Below are positions 46,879-55,313 of a stretch of DNA of 64,000 bases, piece by piece. Origin of the DNA: CBDBBY01 sp965203215. GTDB lineage: Bacteria > Pseudomonadota > Alphaproteobacteria > Rhodobacterales > Rhodobacteraceae. The DNA lies in contig CBDBBY010000001.1 in NCBI GenBank assembly GCA_965203215.1, positions 682,001-746,000 on the forward strand, in the 5' to 3' direction. Below the pieces are notes generated by a model that searched no databases, was not told the DNA's origin, and saw only the letters and a list, made by a program, of their open reading frames with translations. A program made the position numbers and the translations under genes. Numbering within the stretch: position 1 is the first letter of the stretch; each line of letters begins with the position of its first letter.

Positions 46879-47121
46879 TCAGCATCGGCGGCGGGAAGCG
46901 GTCAGTTCCCCGCCCGATTTGAGTCCTTTCTGTACTGAACCATCAATCATTTCGACAATAAAAGCAAAGTTTGCCGAAAGCCGTTGATCAAGATTCAGTT
47001 TCTGAAGATGCGCGATTTGATCAAGGATCGAAAATAGCTCAGGAGCGGACAGCGTTCTGAACTTCGCAGGACTCATTTCGATTGCTTGCGTGTCGGACGG
47101 ATTCGTCCGGAAGTTGGTCAA
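46879..47121 (-). CDS. Possible small helical protein next to cdsA, unknown function
   Basis: 80 codons with a TTG start whose first bases overlap the cdsA stop (47118-47120). The middle is an amphipathic helix-rich section (LSAPELFSILDQIAHLQKLNLDQRLSANFAFIVEMIDG), which reads more like protein than a shadow. It is 75 bases before the ATPase frame and could be its partner. I know no family. Non-ATG start and short length keep confidence low. Confidence 0.35.
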   Translation of the reverse strand: MTNFRTNPSDTQAIEMSPAKFRTLSAPELFSILDQIAHLQKLNLDQRLSANFAFIVEMIDGSVQKGLKSGGELTASRRRC

Positions 47122-47945
47122 AGCAAGCCAAGCGACTGAAGCGCCAGAGCCGCCACGCTCGCCCCGGCCAAACCGTCGAATCTATCCAGAACGCCGCCAT
47201 GGCCCGGAATCAAAGACGACGAATCCTTCACATCCGCCCGCCTTTTCAACCAGCTTTCTGCAAAATCGCCGAACTGCGATGCCATGGAGGCGGCGACGGC
47301 GGCCCAAACGCTGGCCGTCTCGAAAAAAACGGCGAAGGCCAGTCCGACTGACGCCGCGGACGCCCACCCTGCTATCGCTCCCGACCATGTTTTTTTCGGA
47401 CTCACGGACGGCGCAATCTTAGGGCCGCCGAATGCCTTGCCGCCGAAGTATCCGGCGATGTCGGTCGCAACCACCACAAGAATCAGCCAAAGAGCAAGGC
47501 GCATATCCCCTGAAAAACGAGTCTGCATAAGGAAGAACGTTCCCAGCAGAATGGCGAAGGCAAAGACAACGAATATGGATTTGTTGGCACGCGCGCCAAC
47601 GCTCAACCCTAGCGCCGCGATCAATGCCAGCATAGCGAGATGAGCGTTCGCCGCGCCCAACGCGTACGAATTCGCTGCAAGACACGACGCCGAGTTCAAT
47701 ACCGAAAGCGCGCAGGGACCGTAATCAGCGATCAGGCATACAAGGAATGCTCCGAATCCAATCGAAATCCGGCGTTTTCCAGACAGCGAGGAATCGCAAA
47801 GGCCGGCAAGTTCATAGAGAAGCAGCCCTCCTGCGAACGCGCACAACAGAGTGAAGAACGGAGGACCGAGCGCGAATGCGATTGCTGCGACGCCTGCGAT
47901 CGAGAGGCCGGACACCACCCGAAGCTGAAGATTTGCGCCGGTCAA
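47118..47945 (-). CDS. cdsA: Phosphatidate cytidylyltransferase
   Basis: About 275 residues from the TTG at 47945, chosen because it lies 10 bases after the uppS stop and the longer frame overlaps uppS. Eight or so membrane segments. The C-terminal signature DIAGYFGGKAFGGPKIAPSVSPKKTWSGAIAG with conserved Asp and Lys identifies the CDP-diacylglycerol synthase, which supplies all phospholipids. Follows uppS; the next conserved gene dxr is not found. Confidence 0.94.
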   Translation of the reverse strand: MTGANLQLRVVSGLSIAGVAAIAFALGPPFFTLLCAFAGGLLLYELAGLCDSSLSGKRRISIGFGAFLVCLIADYGPCALSVLNSASCLAANSYALGAANAHLAMLALIAALGLSVGARANKSIFVVFAFAILLGTFFLMQTRFSGDMRLALWLILVVVATDIAGYFGGKAFGGPKIAPSVSPKKTWSGAIAGWASAASVGLAFAVFFETASVWAAVAASMASQFGDFAESWLKRRADVKDSSSLIPGHGGVLDRFDGLAGASVAALALQSLGLL

Positions 47946-47955
47946 GTGTCCGCCG

Positions 47956-48681
47956 CTATCCGGCGGCCGCGCCGAATCGCCTTTCTCTGGACGAATAGCG
48001 AGCGAGCACCGACTCGAACTGCTCGGAAGTGAAATCCGGCCAGAGAGTGTCGACGAACTCCAGTTCGGCATACGCGCATTGCCAGAGAAGGAAATTCGAA
48101 AGCCGCTCCTCGCCGGAGGTTCTGATGACCAGATCTGGATCCGGGATGGCGCTGGTGTAGACCAGATCTGAAAAGCTTTTTTCTGTTATGCTTTCAGGGC
48201 AAATCTCGCCTGCGGCGGCCATCGCCGCGACCTTCCTGGCGGCCTGGATGATTTCGCTTCGGCCGCCGTAGTTCATCGCGACTGTCAAATGGAAGTCGTT
48301 GTTGTTTCGGGACTTCTCCTCAAGGTTGCGCATGAGTTCAAGAAGCGTGTCATCCATGCCCCTCTGCTCGCCGATGAAATGCACGCGCACGCCGTTCTGA
48401 AGCAGTTCGGCTGATTCGGAGATGATGTACCGCCGGAAAAGCCTCATCAAACCATCGACTTCTTCGGCATGGCGCTTCCAGTTTTCCGTCGAAAAGGCGA
48501 AGACCGTGAGATAGCTGACGCCGAGCCTCGGACACGCCTTGACTATTTCCTTCAGCCGCTCGGCGCCTGCCTGGTGCCCGTTCACCCGCGGCAGCCCCCG
48601 CCGCCGCGCCCATCGACCATTTCCGTCCATGATGATCGCGACGTGCGCCGGCGATCCGCCAAATGCCCTGCCCGGTGCCAA
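47956..48681 (-). CDS. uppS: Undecaprenyl diphosphate synthase (cis-prenyltransferase)
   Basis: 241 residues with a TTG start; GGAAG lies 9 bases upstream. HVAIIMDGNGRWARRRGLPR near the N-terminus holds the catalytic Asp. VFAFSTENWKR near residue 70 and PDPDLVIRTSGEERLSNFLLWQ near 187 are conserved substrate loops. It makes the C55 lipid carrier for peptidoglycan and other envelope polymers. Between frr and cdsA. Confidence 0.95.
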   Translation of the reverse strand: MAPGRAFGGSPAHVAIIMDGNGRWARRRGLPRVNGHQAGAERLKEIVKACPRLGVSYLTVFAFSTENWKRHAEEVDGLMRLFRRYIISESAELLQNGVRVHFIGEQRGMDDTLLELMRNLEEKSRNNNDFHLTVAMNYGGRSEIIQAARKVAAMAAAGEICPESITEKSFSDLVYTSAIPDPDLVIRTSGEERLSNFLLWQCAYAELEFVDTLWPDFTSEQFESVLARYSSRERRFGAAAG

Positions 48682-48708
48682 ATCCGCGACTTCCGTTGTA
48701 CCTTGGCT

Positions 48709-49275
48709 TCAAACGACCATAATTTCGGAGCGCTTGGTCTCGAGCGCTTTGTCCACGGTCGCAACGGCGTCGTCCGTGAGCACCTGAATCTCGTCCGACC
48801 ATAGTTTATGCTCGTCGTCGCTGAGCCCGTCGTTCTTCGCTTTCCTCAATTGATCCATTCCGTCCCGACGCACGTTTCGAATCGCGACCCTGGCATGTTC
48901 GGCCAGCTGCGCGGCGCGGCGCGCGAGAGCCTTGCGCCGTTCTTCGTTGAGTTCGGGGATAGGCAAGCGAATCACAGCTCCCTCGACGACAGGATTTATG
49001 CCCAATCCGGAATCATTGATCGCCCTAGTGACCGCATCAATCAGGGTCTTGTCCCAAACATTGATTGTAATCATTCTGGGTTCGGGCACATTGACCGTGC
49101 CGCACTGGTTGATCGGCATGTTTGTCCCGTACGCTTCAACCGTGATCGGCTCGACCATCGATGAAGATGCTCTGCCTGTACGGAGCGCGGCGAACTCTTG
49201 TCTGAGCGCTGCCAGCGCACCCTTCATCCGACGATCAATGTCATCCAAATCAAGTTCAAAATCTTCCGCCGACAT
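48709..49275 (-). CDS. frr: Ribosome recycling factor
   Basis: 188 residues: three-helix bundle plus alpha/beta domain. LRTGRASSSMVEPITVEAYG near residue 30 and the C-terminal ARVAIRNVRRDGMDQLRKAKNDG helix are typical. With EF-G it splits post-termination ribosomes. It lies between pyrH and uppS on the minus strand. Confidence 0.96.
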   Translation of the reverse strand: MSAEDFELDLDDIDRRMKGALAALRQEFAALRTGRASSSMVEPITVEAYGTNMPINQCGTVNVPEPRMITINVWDKTLIDAVTRAINDSGLGINPVVEGAVIRLPIPELNEERRKALARRAAQLAEHARVAIRNVRRDGMDQLRKAKNDGLSDDEHKLWSDEIQVLTDDAVATVDKALETKRSEIMVV

Positions 49276-49349
49276 CTCATGCCACCTTCAAGGCCGTACC
49301 GCTGTTCATCTCAAGACTGTAGTCGCCTTATCCGAAAATAATATCCTTT

Positions 49350-50081
49350 TCATCGGATAATGGTATAGGTGCCTTTGCCCTCGACGACTCCCGTCAATTC
49401 CCCGAATTTTTCAATCGAGAAAACGGCGATCGGCAGCATGTTGTCGCGCGCCAATGCGATCGCCGACGCATCCATGACATGCAGATCATTCTTGAGCACC
49501 TCAGTGTAGCTGACGATATCATAGCGCCGAGCATCGCCGTCGGTTTTGGGGTCGCCGCTGTAAACCCCGTCCACATTCGTCCCCTTGAAAAGGAATTCGC
49601 ACGAGAGCTCTCCCGCTCTGAGAACTGCGGCGGTATCGGTCGTGAAAAACGGGGATCCTGTTCCTCCGGCAAGAATGCAGATTCTTTTCTTCTCCAAATG
49701 TCGCAGAGCGCGTCTTCTGATATACGGCTCGCAAACTTGATCCATCCGGATTGACGACATAACGCGCGTATCGATCATCCTCGCCTCAAGCGCCGATTGC
49801 ATCGCGAGAGCGTTGAGCAATGTCGCGATCATGCCCATGCTGTCGGATGTGGGACGTTCAATCCCGAGCTGCTCGCCTTGATTTCCCCGGAAAATATTGC
49901 CGCCGCCAATGACCATGCATACATCGACACCTAGATCGTGCACATGCTTGACTTCATCCGCGATGCGGCTGACCGTCTGCGGATCCAACCCGAACCGCTT
50001 GCTGCCCATCAGCGCTTCCCCGGAAATCTTCAGCATGATTCGCTTGTATTTCGGCGAAGGCCGGGTTTTGGGATTGCGCAT
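49350..50081 (-). CDS. pyrH: UMP kinase
   Basis: 243 residues from ATG 50081; the frame open to 50309 overlaps divergent miaA and is not conserved. KRIMLKISGEALMG at the start, VCMVIGGGNIFRG near 58, ILAGGTGSPFFTTDTAAVLRA near 135 and NVDGVYSGDPK near 165 are amino-acid-kinase-fold signatures of bacterial UMP kinase. It makes UDP for nucleotide and sugar synthesis. The usual tsf and rpsB upstream partners are absent; miaA diverges instead. Confidence 0.96.
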   Translation of the reverse strand: MRNPKTRPSPKYKRIMLKISGEALMGSKRFGLDPQTVSRIADEVKHVHDLGVDVCMVIGGGNIFRGNQGEQLGIERPTSDSMGMIATLLNALAMQSALEARMIDTRVMSSIRMDQVCEPYIRRRALRHLEKKRICILAGGTGSPFFTTDTAAVLRAGELSCEFLFKGTNVDGVYSGDPKTDGDARRYDIVSYTEVLKNDLHVMDASAIALARDNMLPIAVFSIEKFGELTGVVEGKGTYTIIR

Positions 50082-50212
50082 GAATGCTCCTCCGTTGCTT
50101 GCCGACCGAAACGCTGCTGCGGTAAATGTCCGAATTCCGATTTGGACGCAACATGAATTCTCCGCATCCGGCCGATTTTTCAGCGCATTGCCAGTCCAAG
50201 GCTCTTGTTGAT

Positions 50213-51100
50213 ATGCGTCATTCCGAACTCGCAGGCCGTCGCGCTGTCCTGATCGCCGGCCCCACTGCCGTGGGAAAATCCGCGCTCGCATGTGAAATCG
50301 CCGATGCACTCGGAGGAATCGTCGTCAATTCGGATTCAATGCAAGTTTACTCGTGCTGGCGGGTACTTACAGCGCGTCCTTCACAAAACGAAATACGCGG
50401 AATTCCGCATGAGCTTTACGGCCACATCGATTTTGACGCCCCGTATTCGGTGGGCGCCTGGCTTGAAGAGGTGCAAAAAGTCCTGCTCAAGCATGTTGAT
50501 CGGCCGCTGATCGTCGCAGGCGGCACCGGGCTGTATTTTTCCGCACTTACTTCCGGTCTGTCTCCGATTCCCCCCGTACCCGCTGAATCCAGAACAAAGA
50601 GCGGCGAAATATTGAGGGAAGACGGCATTGAAGTACTGCTGGCCGATCTCAAGAATAATGATCCCGACTCGTTCGGCAGCATCGATAAAGCAAATCCTGC
50701 CCGAGTCAGGCGGGCTTGGGAAGTGCTGCATGCGACAGGACGCGGAATCCATTCGTGGCAGTCCGTAAAGGGCGACCCCCTTTTGCCTTTGGGAGAAACC
50801 CATCCGATCGTGCTCCATTCGGAGCGCGAGCGACTTGCCGGCAGAATTGAGGACCGCGTTCGGCTAATGGTGCGCGGTGGCGCATTGCGTGAATGCGAAG
50901 CCATGCTCGGCAATTGGGATCCGACCTTGGCCTCGTCGAAGGCGATCGGAGCGAAAGAATTCATTTCATTTCTGAAGGGCGAGCGCATCCTGGAGGACGC
51001 CATCGCTCAAACCGTGATGTCAACCCGCCGATACGCAAAACGGCAGATGACTTGGTTCAAAGGCAGGATGAAGAATTGGAACTGGGTTGACGCCGAATAA
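50213..51100 (+). CDS. miaA: tRNA dimethylallyltransferase
   Basis: 295 residues from ATG 50213 (ATG 50153 is an alternative). RRAVLIAGPTAVGKSALA has the P-loop, VVNSDSMQVYSCWRVLTARP the conserved Asp and Thr, and LIVAGGTGLYFSAL near residue 103 is invariant. It adds a prenyl group to A37 of tRNAs reading U-starting codons. Divergent from pyrH over about 130 bases. Confidence 0.95.
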   Translation: MRHSELAGRRAVLIAGPTAVGKSALACEIADALGGIVVNSDSMQVYSCWRVLTARPSQNEIRGIPHELYGHIDFDAPYSVGAWLEEVQKVLLKHVDRPLIVAGGTGLYFSALTSGLSPIPPVPAESRTKSGEILREDGIEVLLADLKNNDPDSFGSIDKANPARVRRAWEVLHATGRGIHSWQSVKGDPLLPLGETHPIVLHSERERLAGRIEDRVRLMVRGGALRECEAMLGNWDPTLASSKAIGAKEFISFLKGERILEDAIAQTVMSTRRYAKRQMTWFKGRMKNWNWVDAE

Positions 51101-51214
51101 TCGCGATTGAATCTCGGAATTCATGCAAGTGGAGCCGCGAGGAGCCTCTCCATTCCGTACCGCGCGCAATTCAATGTTCGAAAATATATTTGTTCGTTCT
51201 GGTCATTCGACATC

Positions 51215-51382
51215 CTATTTGGCGGGCGGCGATGAGCCGTTCCGGGCTTGCCGTCCATCTGAACGCAGAACCTTCCGAACGGTCGCCCGCGACACGGTCA
51301 TGTCACGGCTGATCCACCTGATCGAACGGCCCTCGCGGAAATGGGCCCGCCGTACCTTCCCGATCTTGTCCACGCCAAGCAT
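51215..51382 (-). pseudogene. IS21-family IstA transposase N-terminal fragment
   Basis: 55 codons from ATG 51382: KIGKVRRAHFREGRSIRWIS and then RDMTVSRATVRKVLRSDG, the helix-turn-helix start of IstA. It stops at 51215 after GSSPPAK. The integrase core and the istB gene are missing, and IS21 ends were not found. It is a remnant 115 bases downstream of convergent miaA. Confidence 0.75.
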
Positions 51383-52117
51383 CCCCCGCCTCGCTCTTCC
51401 GAAACCCCGTCTGCATCGTCCCGTCTTTCATTTGTCCCGCGCCCGTTCCGCGTTGTTCTTGCGAGACTTGTATGGAAATCTAGTGGGACGGGCACGCCAC
51501 TAGAAAACCATTCCGTCCGTCCGGTGGCTCTCGCGACAAGCTGCGGCATCCGCTTCGGAGTTCACATCGTTTCCTCGAAAAATCGTTCGGCTTGCGTTGT
51601 CGCCGATCCAAAACGAAGGATCAGGTCAATCACCACGGACAAAAATTGCCGCAAATGTCAGACGACACCTACCGATAGGTGTTTCGCCAAGCCAGACTGA
51701 AGCAATGAAGGCTTATCCGGGTAACGGTGTCTATTCGCGATCGTTGGATGGGTATCCAATGCCGTAAAATTCGTCGATTTCGACAAACGGCACGAAACGA
51801 GCGGCACCGCAGCGACAACGCGGATGTCGTCAACAGTCAACGTTATGTCAATTGAAGTCAAAATATGGCTGAATCCTTATGTAATCCTGCAACCCATGTA
51901 GCATAGGGCTGCTATTTTCGCGCCAGTGGCACCGGTCGGTGCTGCCAACGTGCCCGAGCGCGCTCCGACGCATAACCGCGTGAGGAATACCGTCCGGAAG
52001 CTTGACGGAAACGAGTTCGGGGTGTCCGGAAGCGGTGTTGCATCGTACGAATTCGGTGGATTGGCGGCGCGAGGTCCCTTATCAAGGGATAACAATATAA
52101 TTCTGGAGGAGAAAAGC
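51383..52117. other. Upstream region of second sugar ABC operon, with palindromes
   Basis: 735 bases with no gene recognised. It holds ACACCTA-ccga-TAGGTGT at 51665-51682, TTGGAT-gggt-ATCCAA at 51744-51759 and TCCCTT-atc-AAGGGA at 52075-52089. These symmetrical sites upstream of a sugar operon are candidate regulator-binding sites or hairpins. GGAGGAG at 52105-52111 is a strong ribosome site for the binding-protein gene. Confidence 0.45.
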
Positions 52118-53476
52118 ATGAATGAATCAAATGATTCCCGTTCGAAGGAGCGGGGCACAAGCGACGGACTTTCCAGGCGGGGAGTGCTGCGCGGATCGGC
52201 CGCCGTTGCCAGCGCGGCCGTGGCGACGCCCTACTTGGGCGCGACCCGCGTTTTCGCTTCATCCCACACTGAAATCATCCATTGGAGTTGGCTGGCGGCG
52301 TCGGACGGCGAAGTCTGGGCGCAGATGATCGATAACTTCAACGACGCCCATTCCGACAAGGGCGTGCAAATCAGGATGGAGCTCGTTCCCGAAGAGCAGT
52401 ACGTCACCAAAGTCCTCGCTGCCACCGCCACCGGCCGAGCGCCGGATTTCGGCTGGGGCACCGCTGGCAAGGGCGCCGCTCTGGCACGCGATGGCGTGAC
52501 CGTTCCGCTGGACGATCTCATCGGCGAATCCGATCTTGACATCGGAGATTTCACCGAACTTTCGGTGAACGCCGCCAGGTATCCGAAGTACGACAATGCG
52601 ATCTTCCTGATTCCGATGGATTTGATGAGCCTGCAGCCGGAAATCAATTTGGACCACGTTGCCGAGGCCGGCTTGGACGCCAACGCACCCCCTGCGACCG
52701 GCGATGAGCTGATCGAATGGGGCAAAGCCATGACGATGCGGGACGGAGATTCCGTTACTCGGTCTGGAATCTTGATGACCGGATCCGGAGTTCAGCCGAC
52801 GGTGACTTGGGGAATTGTCGCCGAGCAGATGGGCTTCCGCCGGGCGAGCGCCGATCTCAAGACCGCTGCGGTTAACCCGGAAGCAGGAATTGCCGCCATG
52901 GAGTGGGTTTTGGATTTGTTCGACACCCACAAGGTATCCACACGCGACGTGACGGATCGTTACAAGGCGTTCGGAACCGGGAACGGCTCCATTTTCTGGA
53001 CGGGGCCTTGGACCCTCAACGGATATGTCGGTCAAGGTCTCAATTTCATGACCTCGAAGTTTCCCAAGATCGGGAACGAACTGCGCACCTACTTCGAGAT
53101 GGGCGGTCTGGAACTTTACAAGCAACAGGACGAGGGGCGCTACAAGGCGACTCTGGACGCGGTGAAGTGGCTTTCGGACAACAGCTTCCTGTGGACGACT
53201 GTCGGTCGCGGCGCGTCGCCGCGGCAATCAATCCTTGACCGGCCGGACTACAAGACGGCGGGTCATCCTTGGAGTGTGCGCGGCGCGTTCGTCGAAGGGA
53301 TGGAGTTCGCCACGATCCCCGAAATCCCGGTTGTTTCCGGACCGGAATTCACGATCTACTCCGGCGGGAATTTCCTTGCCAGAACGCTGGAAGGCGTATG
53401 GGCCGGGACGAAGACTCCCGATGAAGCCATGGCTGAACTTCAGTCCCGCTGGCAGGAAGGTCTCGACGAGGGTTGA
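52118..53476 (+). CDS. Extracellular solute-binding protein of second carbohydrate ABC transporter, Tat-exported
   Basis: 452 residues from ATG 52118, which has GGAGGAG at good spacing; the frame open to 51926 is not conserved. The N-terminus has a Tat signal: SRRGVLRGSAAVASAAVATP. After cleavage near VFASS, the mature protein matches family 1 sugar-binding proteins (IIHWSWLAASDGEVWAQMIDNFN). It begins the second sugar operon and is followed by a GC-rich hairpin and two permeases. Tat export suggests folding before export, seen in some sugar binders. Confidence 0.92.
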   Translation: MNESNDSRSKERGTSDGLSRRGVLRGSAAVASAAVATPYLGATRVFASSHTEIIHWSWLAASDGEVWAQMIDNFNDAHSDKGVQIRMELVPEEQYVTKVLAATATGRAPDFGWGTAGKGAALARDGVTVPLDDLIGESDLDIGDFTELSVNAARYPKYDNAIFLIPMDLMSLQPEINLDHVAEAGLDANAPPATGDELIEWGKAMTMRDGDSVTRSGILMTGSGVQPTVTWGIVAEQMGFRRASADLKTAAVNPEAGIAAMEWVLDLFDTHKVSTRDVTDRYKAFGTGNGSIFWTGPWTLNGYVGQGLNFMTSKFPKIGNELRTYFEMGGLELYKQQDEGRYKATLDAVKWLSDNSFLWTTVGRGASPRQSILDRPDYKTAGHPWSVRGAFVEGMEFATIPEIPVVSGPEFTIYSGGNFLARTLEGVWAGTKTPDEAMAELQSRWQEGLDEG

Positions 53477-53485
53477 ATTCGCAAC

Positions 53486-53520
53486 CCGGCGCGGCCCTGA
53501 AAGAGTTCCGGCCGCGCCGG
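53486..53520 (+). promoter_or_regulatory. Intercistronic GC-rich hairpin after second binding-protein gene
   Basis: CCGGCGCGGCC (53486-53496) and GGCCGCGCCGG (53510-53520) form a perfect 11-bp stem with a 13-base loop, 10 bases after the binding-protein stop and before the permease GTG at 53545. No U run follows. Same placement as the hairpins at 2148-2177 and 13617-13642, hence probably mRNA stabilisation or partial attenuation. Confidence 0.65.
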
Positions 53521-53544
53521 AACCCGACAAGAGCGGATTGATCC

Positions 53545-54459
53545 GTGAACCCGTCTGCGACGATCACGACGGCTTCGGGGGCCGCGCGGCGGTCCGGAGA
53601 GCGGCCGCCGCTTGATTGGGTAGGATATCTCTTCGTCGCGTGCTTCGGAATTCCGTTCCTGGTATTCAATGTGGCGCCGGTGTTCTTCGGCGCTTATGTC
53701 GCATTCACCGAATGGAGCATAATCGGCACTCCGGAGTGGATTGGGACTCAAAATTATCAGGACGCCATCGCTGACGAATGGGTTTGGGTGGCATTCAGAA
53801 ACGTCCTTTTCTACGCCCTTATCATCGTTCCCGGCGTTACGGTCCTCGGACTCTTCTTTGCTCTTTTCGTCAACAAATCGTATCCTTTGTCCGGAATTGC
53901 GCGAACGCTTTTCTTCGCGCCCAACGTAGTTTCCGCAACGGTGATCGGCCTCGTTTGGGTCTACCTTCTGGACACGCAATACGGCTTGATCAACGCTGTG
54001 ATCGGAGCGCTCGGCGCACCATCGATTCCTTGGCTGACCTCGACCGACTACGCGCTGATCGGCGTTTCGATGGCTTCAATATGGTGGGATCTGGGCCTCG
54101 CTTTCGTCCTGATTCTGGCGGCGCTTCAAGATATTCCAAGAGACCTTGTGGAGGCTTCGACGGTCGACGGCGCCGGTCCTCTTAATCGGCTGCGATTCAT
54201 CATCCTCCCGCACTTGCGGCCGGTCCTTTCCATGGTGATTACGCTGCAGTTGATATCGACGCTGAGAATTTTCAGCCAAGTTTACGTAATGACCAACGGA
54301 GGTCCGGCGGGTTCGTCGTCCTCGCCAATCCACTATATTTACACCGTGGCGATCGTAAGAAATCTTTACGGCTACGCCTCGGCGCTGGCGATCATGCTGT
54401 TTATCGTGATCCTCGCGGCGACGATTGTCCAGCGTTTTTCGATCAGAGAAACAGCCTGA
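53545..54459 (+). CDS. Carbohydrate ABC transporter permease, MalF-type
   Basis: 304 residues with GTG start. About six membrane segments; the EAA loop VEASTVDGAGPLNRLRFIIL near residues 209-228 and YVMTNGGPAG near 250 mark the MalF-type half. TWSIIG-like early region AFTEWSIIGTPEWIG near residue 53 is typical. Stop and next start share bases (TGATG), so it is coupled to the MalG-type gene. Confidence 0.92.
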   Translation: MNPSATITTASGAARRSGERPPLDWVGYLFVACFGIPFLVFNVAPVFFGAYVAFTEWSIIGTPEWIGTQNYQDAIADEWVWVAFRNVLFYALIIVPGVTVLGLFFALFVNKSYPLSGIARTLFFAPNVVSATVIGLVWVYLLDTQYGLINAVIGALGAPSIPWLTSTDYALIGVSMASIWWDLGLAFVLILAALQDIPRDLVEASTVDGAGPLNRLRFIILPHLRPVLSMVITLQLISTLRIFSQVYVMTNGGPAGSSSSPIHYIYTVAIVRNLYGYASALAIMLFIVILAATIVQRFSIRETA

Positions 54460-55313
54460 TGCGCGACTGGCTTGAAAAGCGTCGAATGACCTACGGCGAT
54501 GCGGCCATCTGGATCATCGGCATGGCCGTCGCATTGGCCTGGGCCTCGCCGTTTCTGTGGATGGTGACGACCTCCTTCAAATTTCCCGAGGACGTTCTGA
54601 CCGAGACCATCGAATGGATTCCGCGCCGAGTTACCTTGGACAACTATATTCGGATTTTCGAATATCCCATCGCCCGCTGGACCTTCAACAGTCTGGTCCA
54701 AGCTGTGACGTCCACGGCGATCTGCGTATTTTTCGGCGCGATGGCGGGTTTCGCGCTCGCTCAATTCAGGTTCCCCGGACGCGCCGCCATATTTTTGATC
54801 TTCTTGGCTTCGCTTATGATGCCGGTCGAAGTCTCAGTCATTCCGATGCTTCTGGCGTTCATCAAGGTCGGATGGGCAAGCACCTATCAGGCCCTGATCC
54901 TTCCGACCATCGCAAACGTCTTTTCAGTATACATCTTCCGGCAGTTCTTCCTGACGTTCCCCAAGGAACTGATCGAAGCCGCAAGATTGGACGGTGCAGG
55001 CCCGTTCCGCCTTTTCGCCCTGATAGCGCTTCCTTTGGCCCGAGCGCCAATGATCGCTGCGGCGGTCATCATATTCACGCTGAACTGGAACAATTTTCTT
55101 TGGCCCCTGCTGGTTATTTTCGACGAAAACATGAAGACCCTGCCCGTCGGGATCGCCGCGTTCGCGCCTGTCGTCGGCACGCACACACAGCTTGAGGGCT
55201 ACTCGGTCTCGATGGCGGGCATCACCGTCCTTTCCGTCCCGAGCCTGCTGCTGTTCTTCTTCCTGCAGAAATACTTCATTCAAGGGATTTCCCAAGGAGG
55301 GCTTAGCCAGTGA
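54459..55313 (+). CDS. Carbohydrate ABC transporter permease, MalG-type
   Basis: 284 residues, about six membrane segments. EAA loop LIEAARLDGAGPFRLFALIA near residues 172-191 with PLARAP following. The N-terminal ASPFLWMVTTSFK near residue 30 is a MalG-family hallmark. It overlaps both neighbours by a few bases. The ATPase that should energise it is encoded beyond the transposase at 60272-61366. Confidence 0.92.
   Translation: MRDWLEKRRMTYGDAAIWIIGMAVALAWASPFLWMVTTSFKFPEDVLTETIEWIPRRVTLDNYIRIFEYPIARWTFNSLVQAVTSTAICVFFGAMAGFALAQFRFPGRAAIFLIFLASLMMPVEVSVIPMLLAFIKVGWASTYQALILPTIANVFSVYIFRQFFLTFPKELIEAARLDGAGPFRLFALIALPLARAPMIAAAVIIFTLNWNNFLWPLLVIFDENMKTLPVGIAAFAPVVGTHTQLEGYSVSMAGITVLSVPSLLLFFFLQKYFIQGISQGGLSQ

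Noticed and set aside
52096..52101. Perfect TATAAT before the second binding-protein gene
   Set aside because: Only 16 bases from the start codon and without a -35 box at the right distance; transcription from it would start inside the ribosome site.
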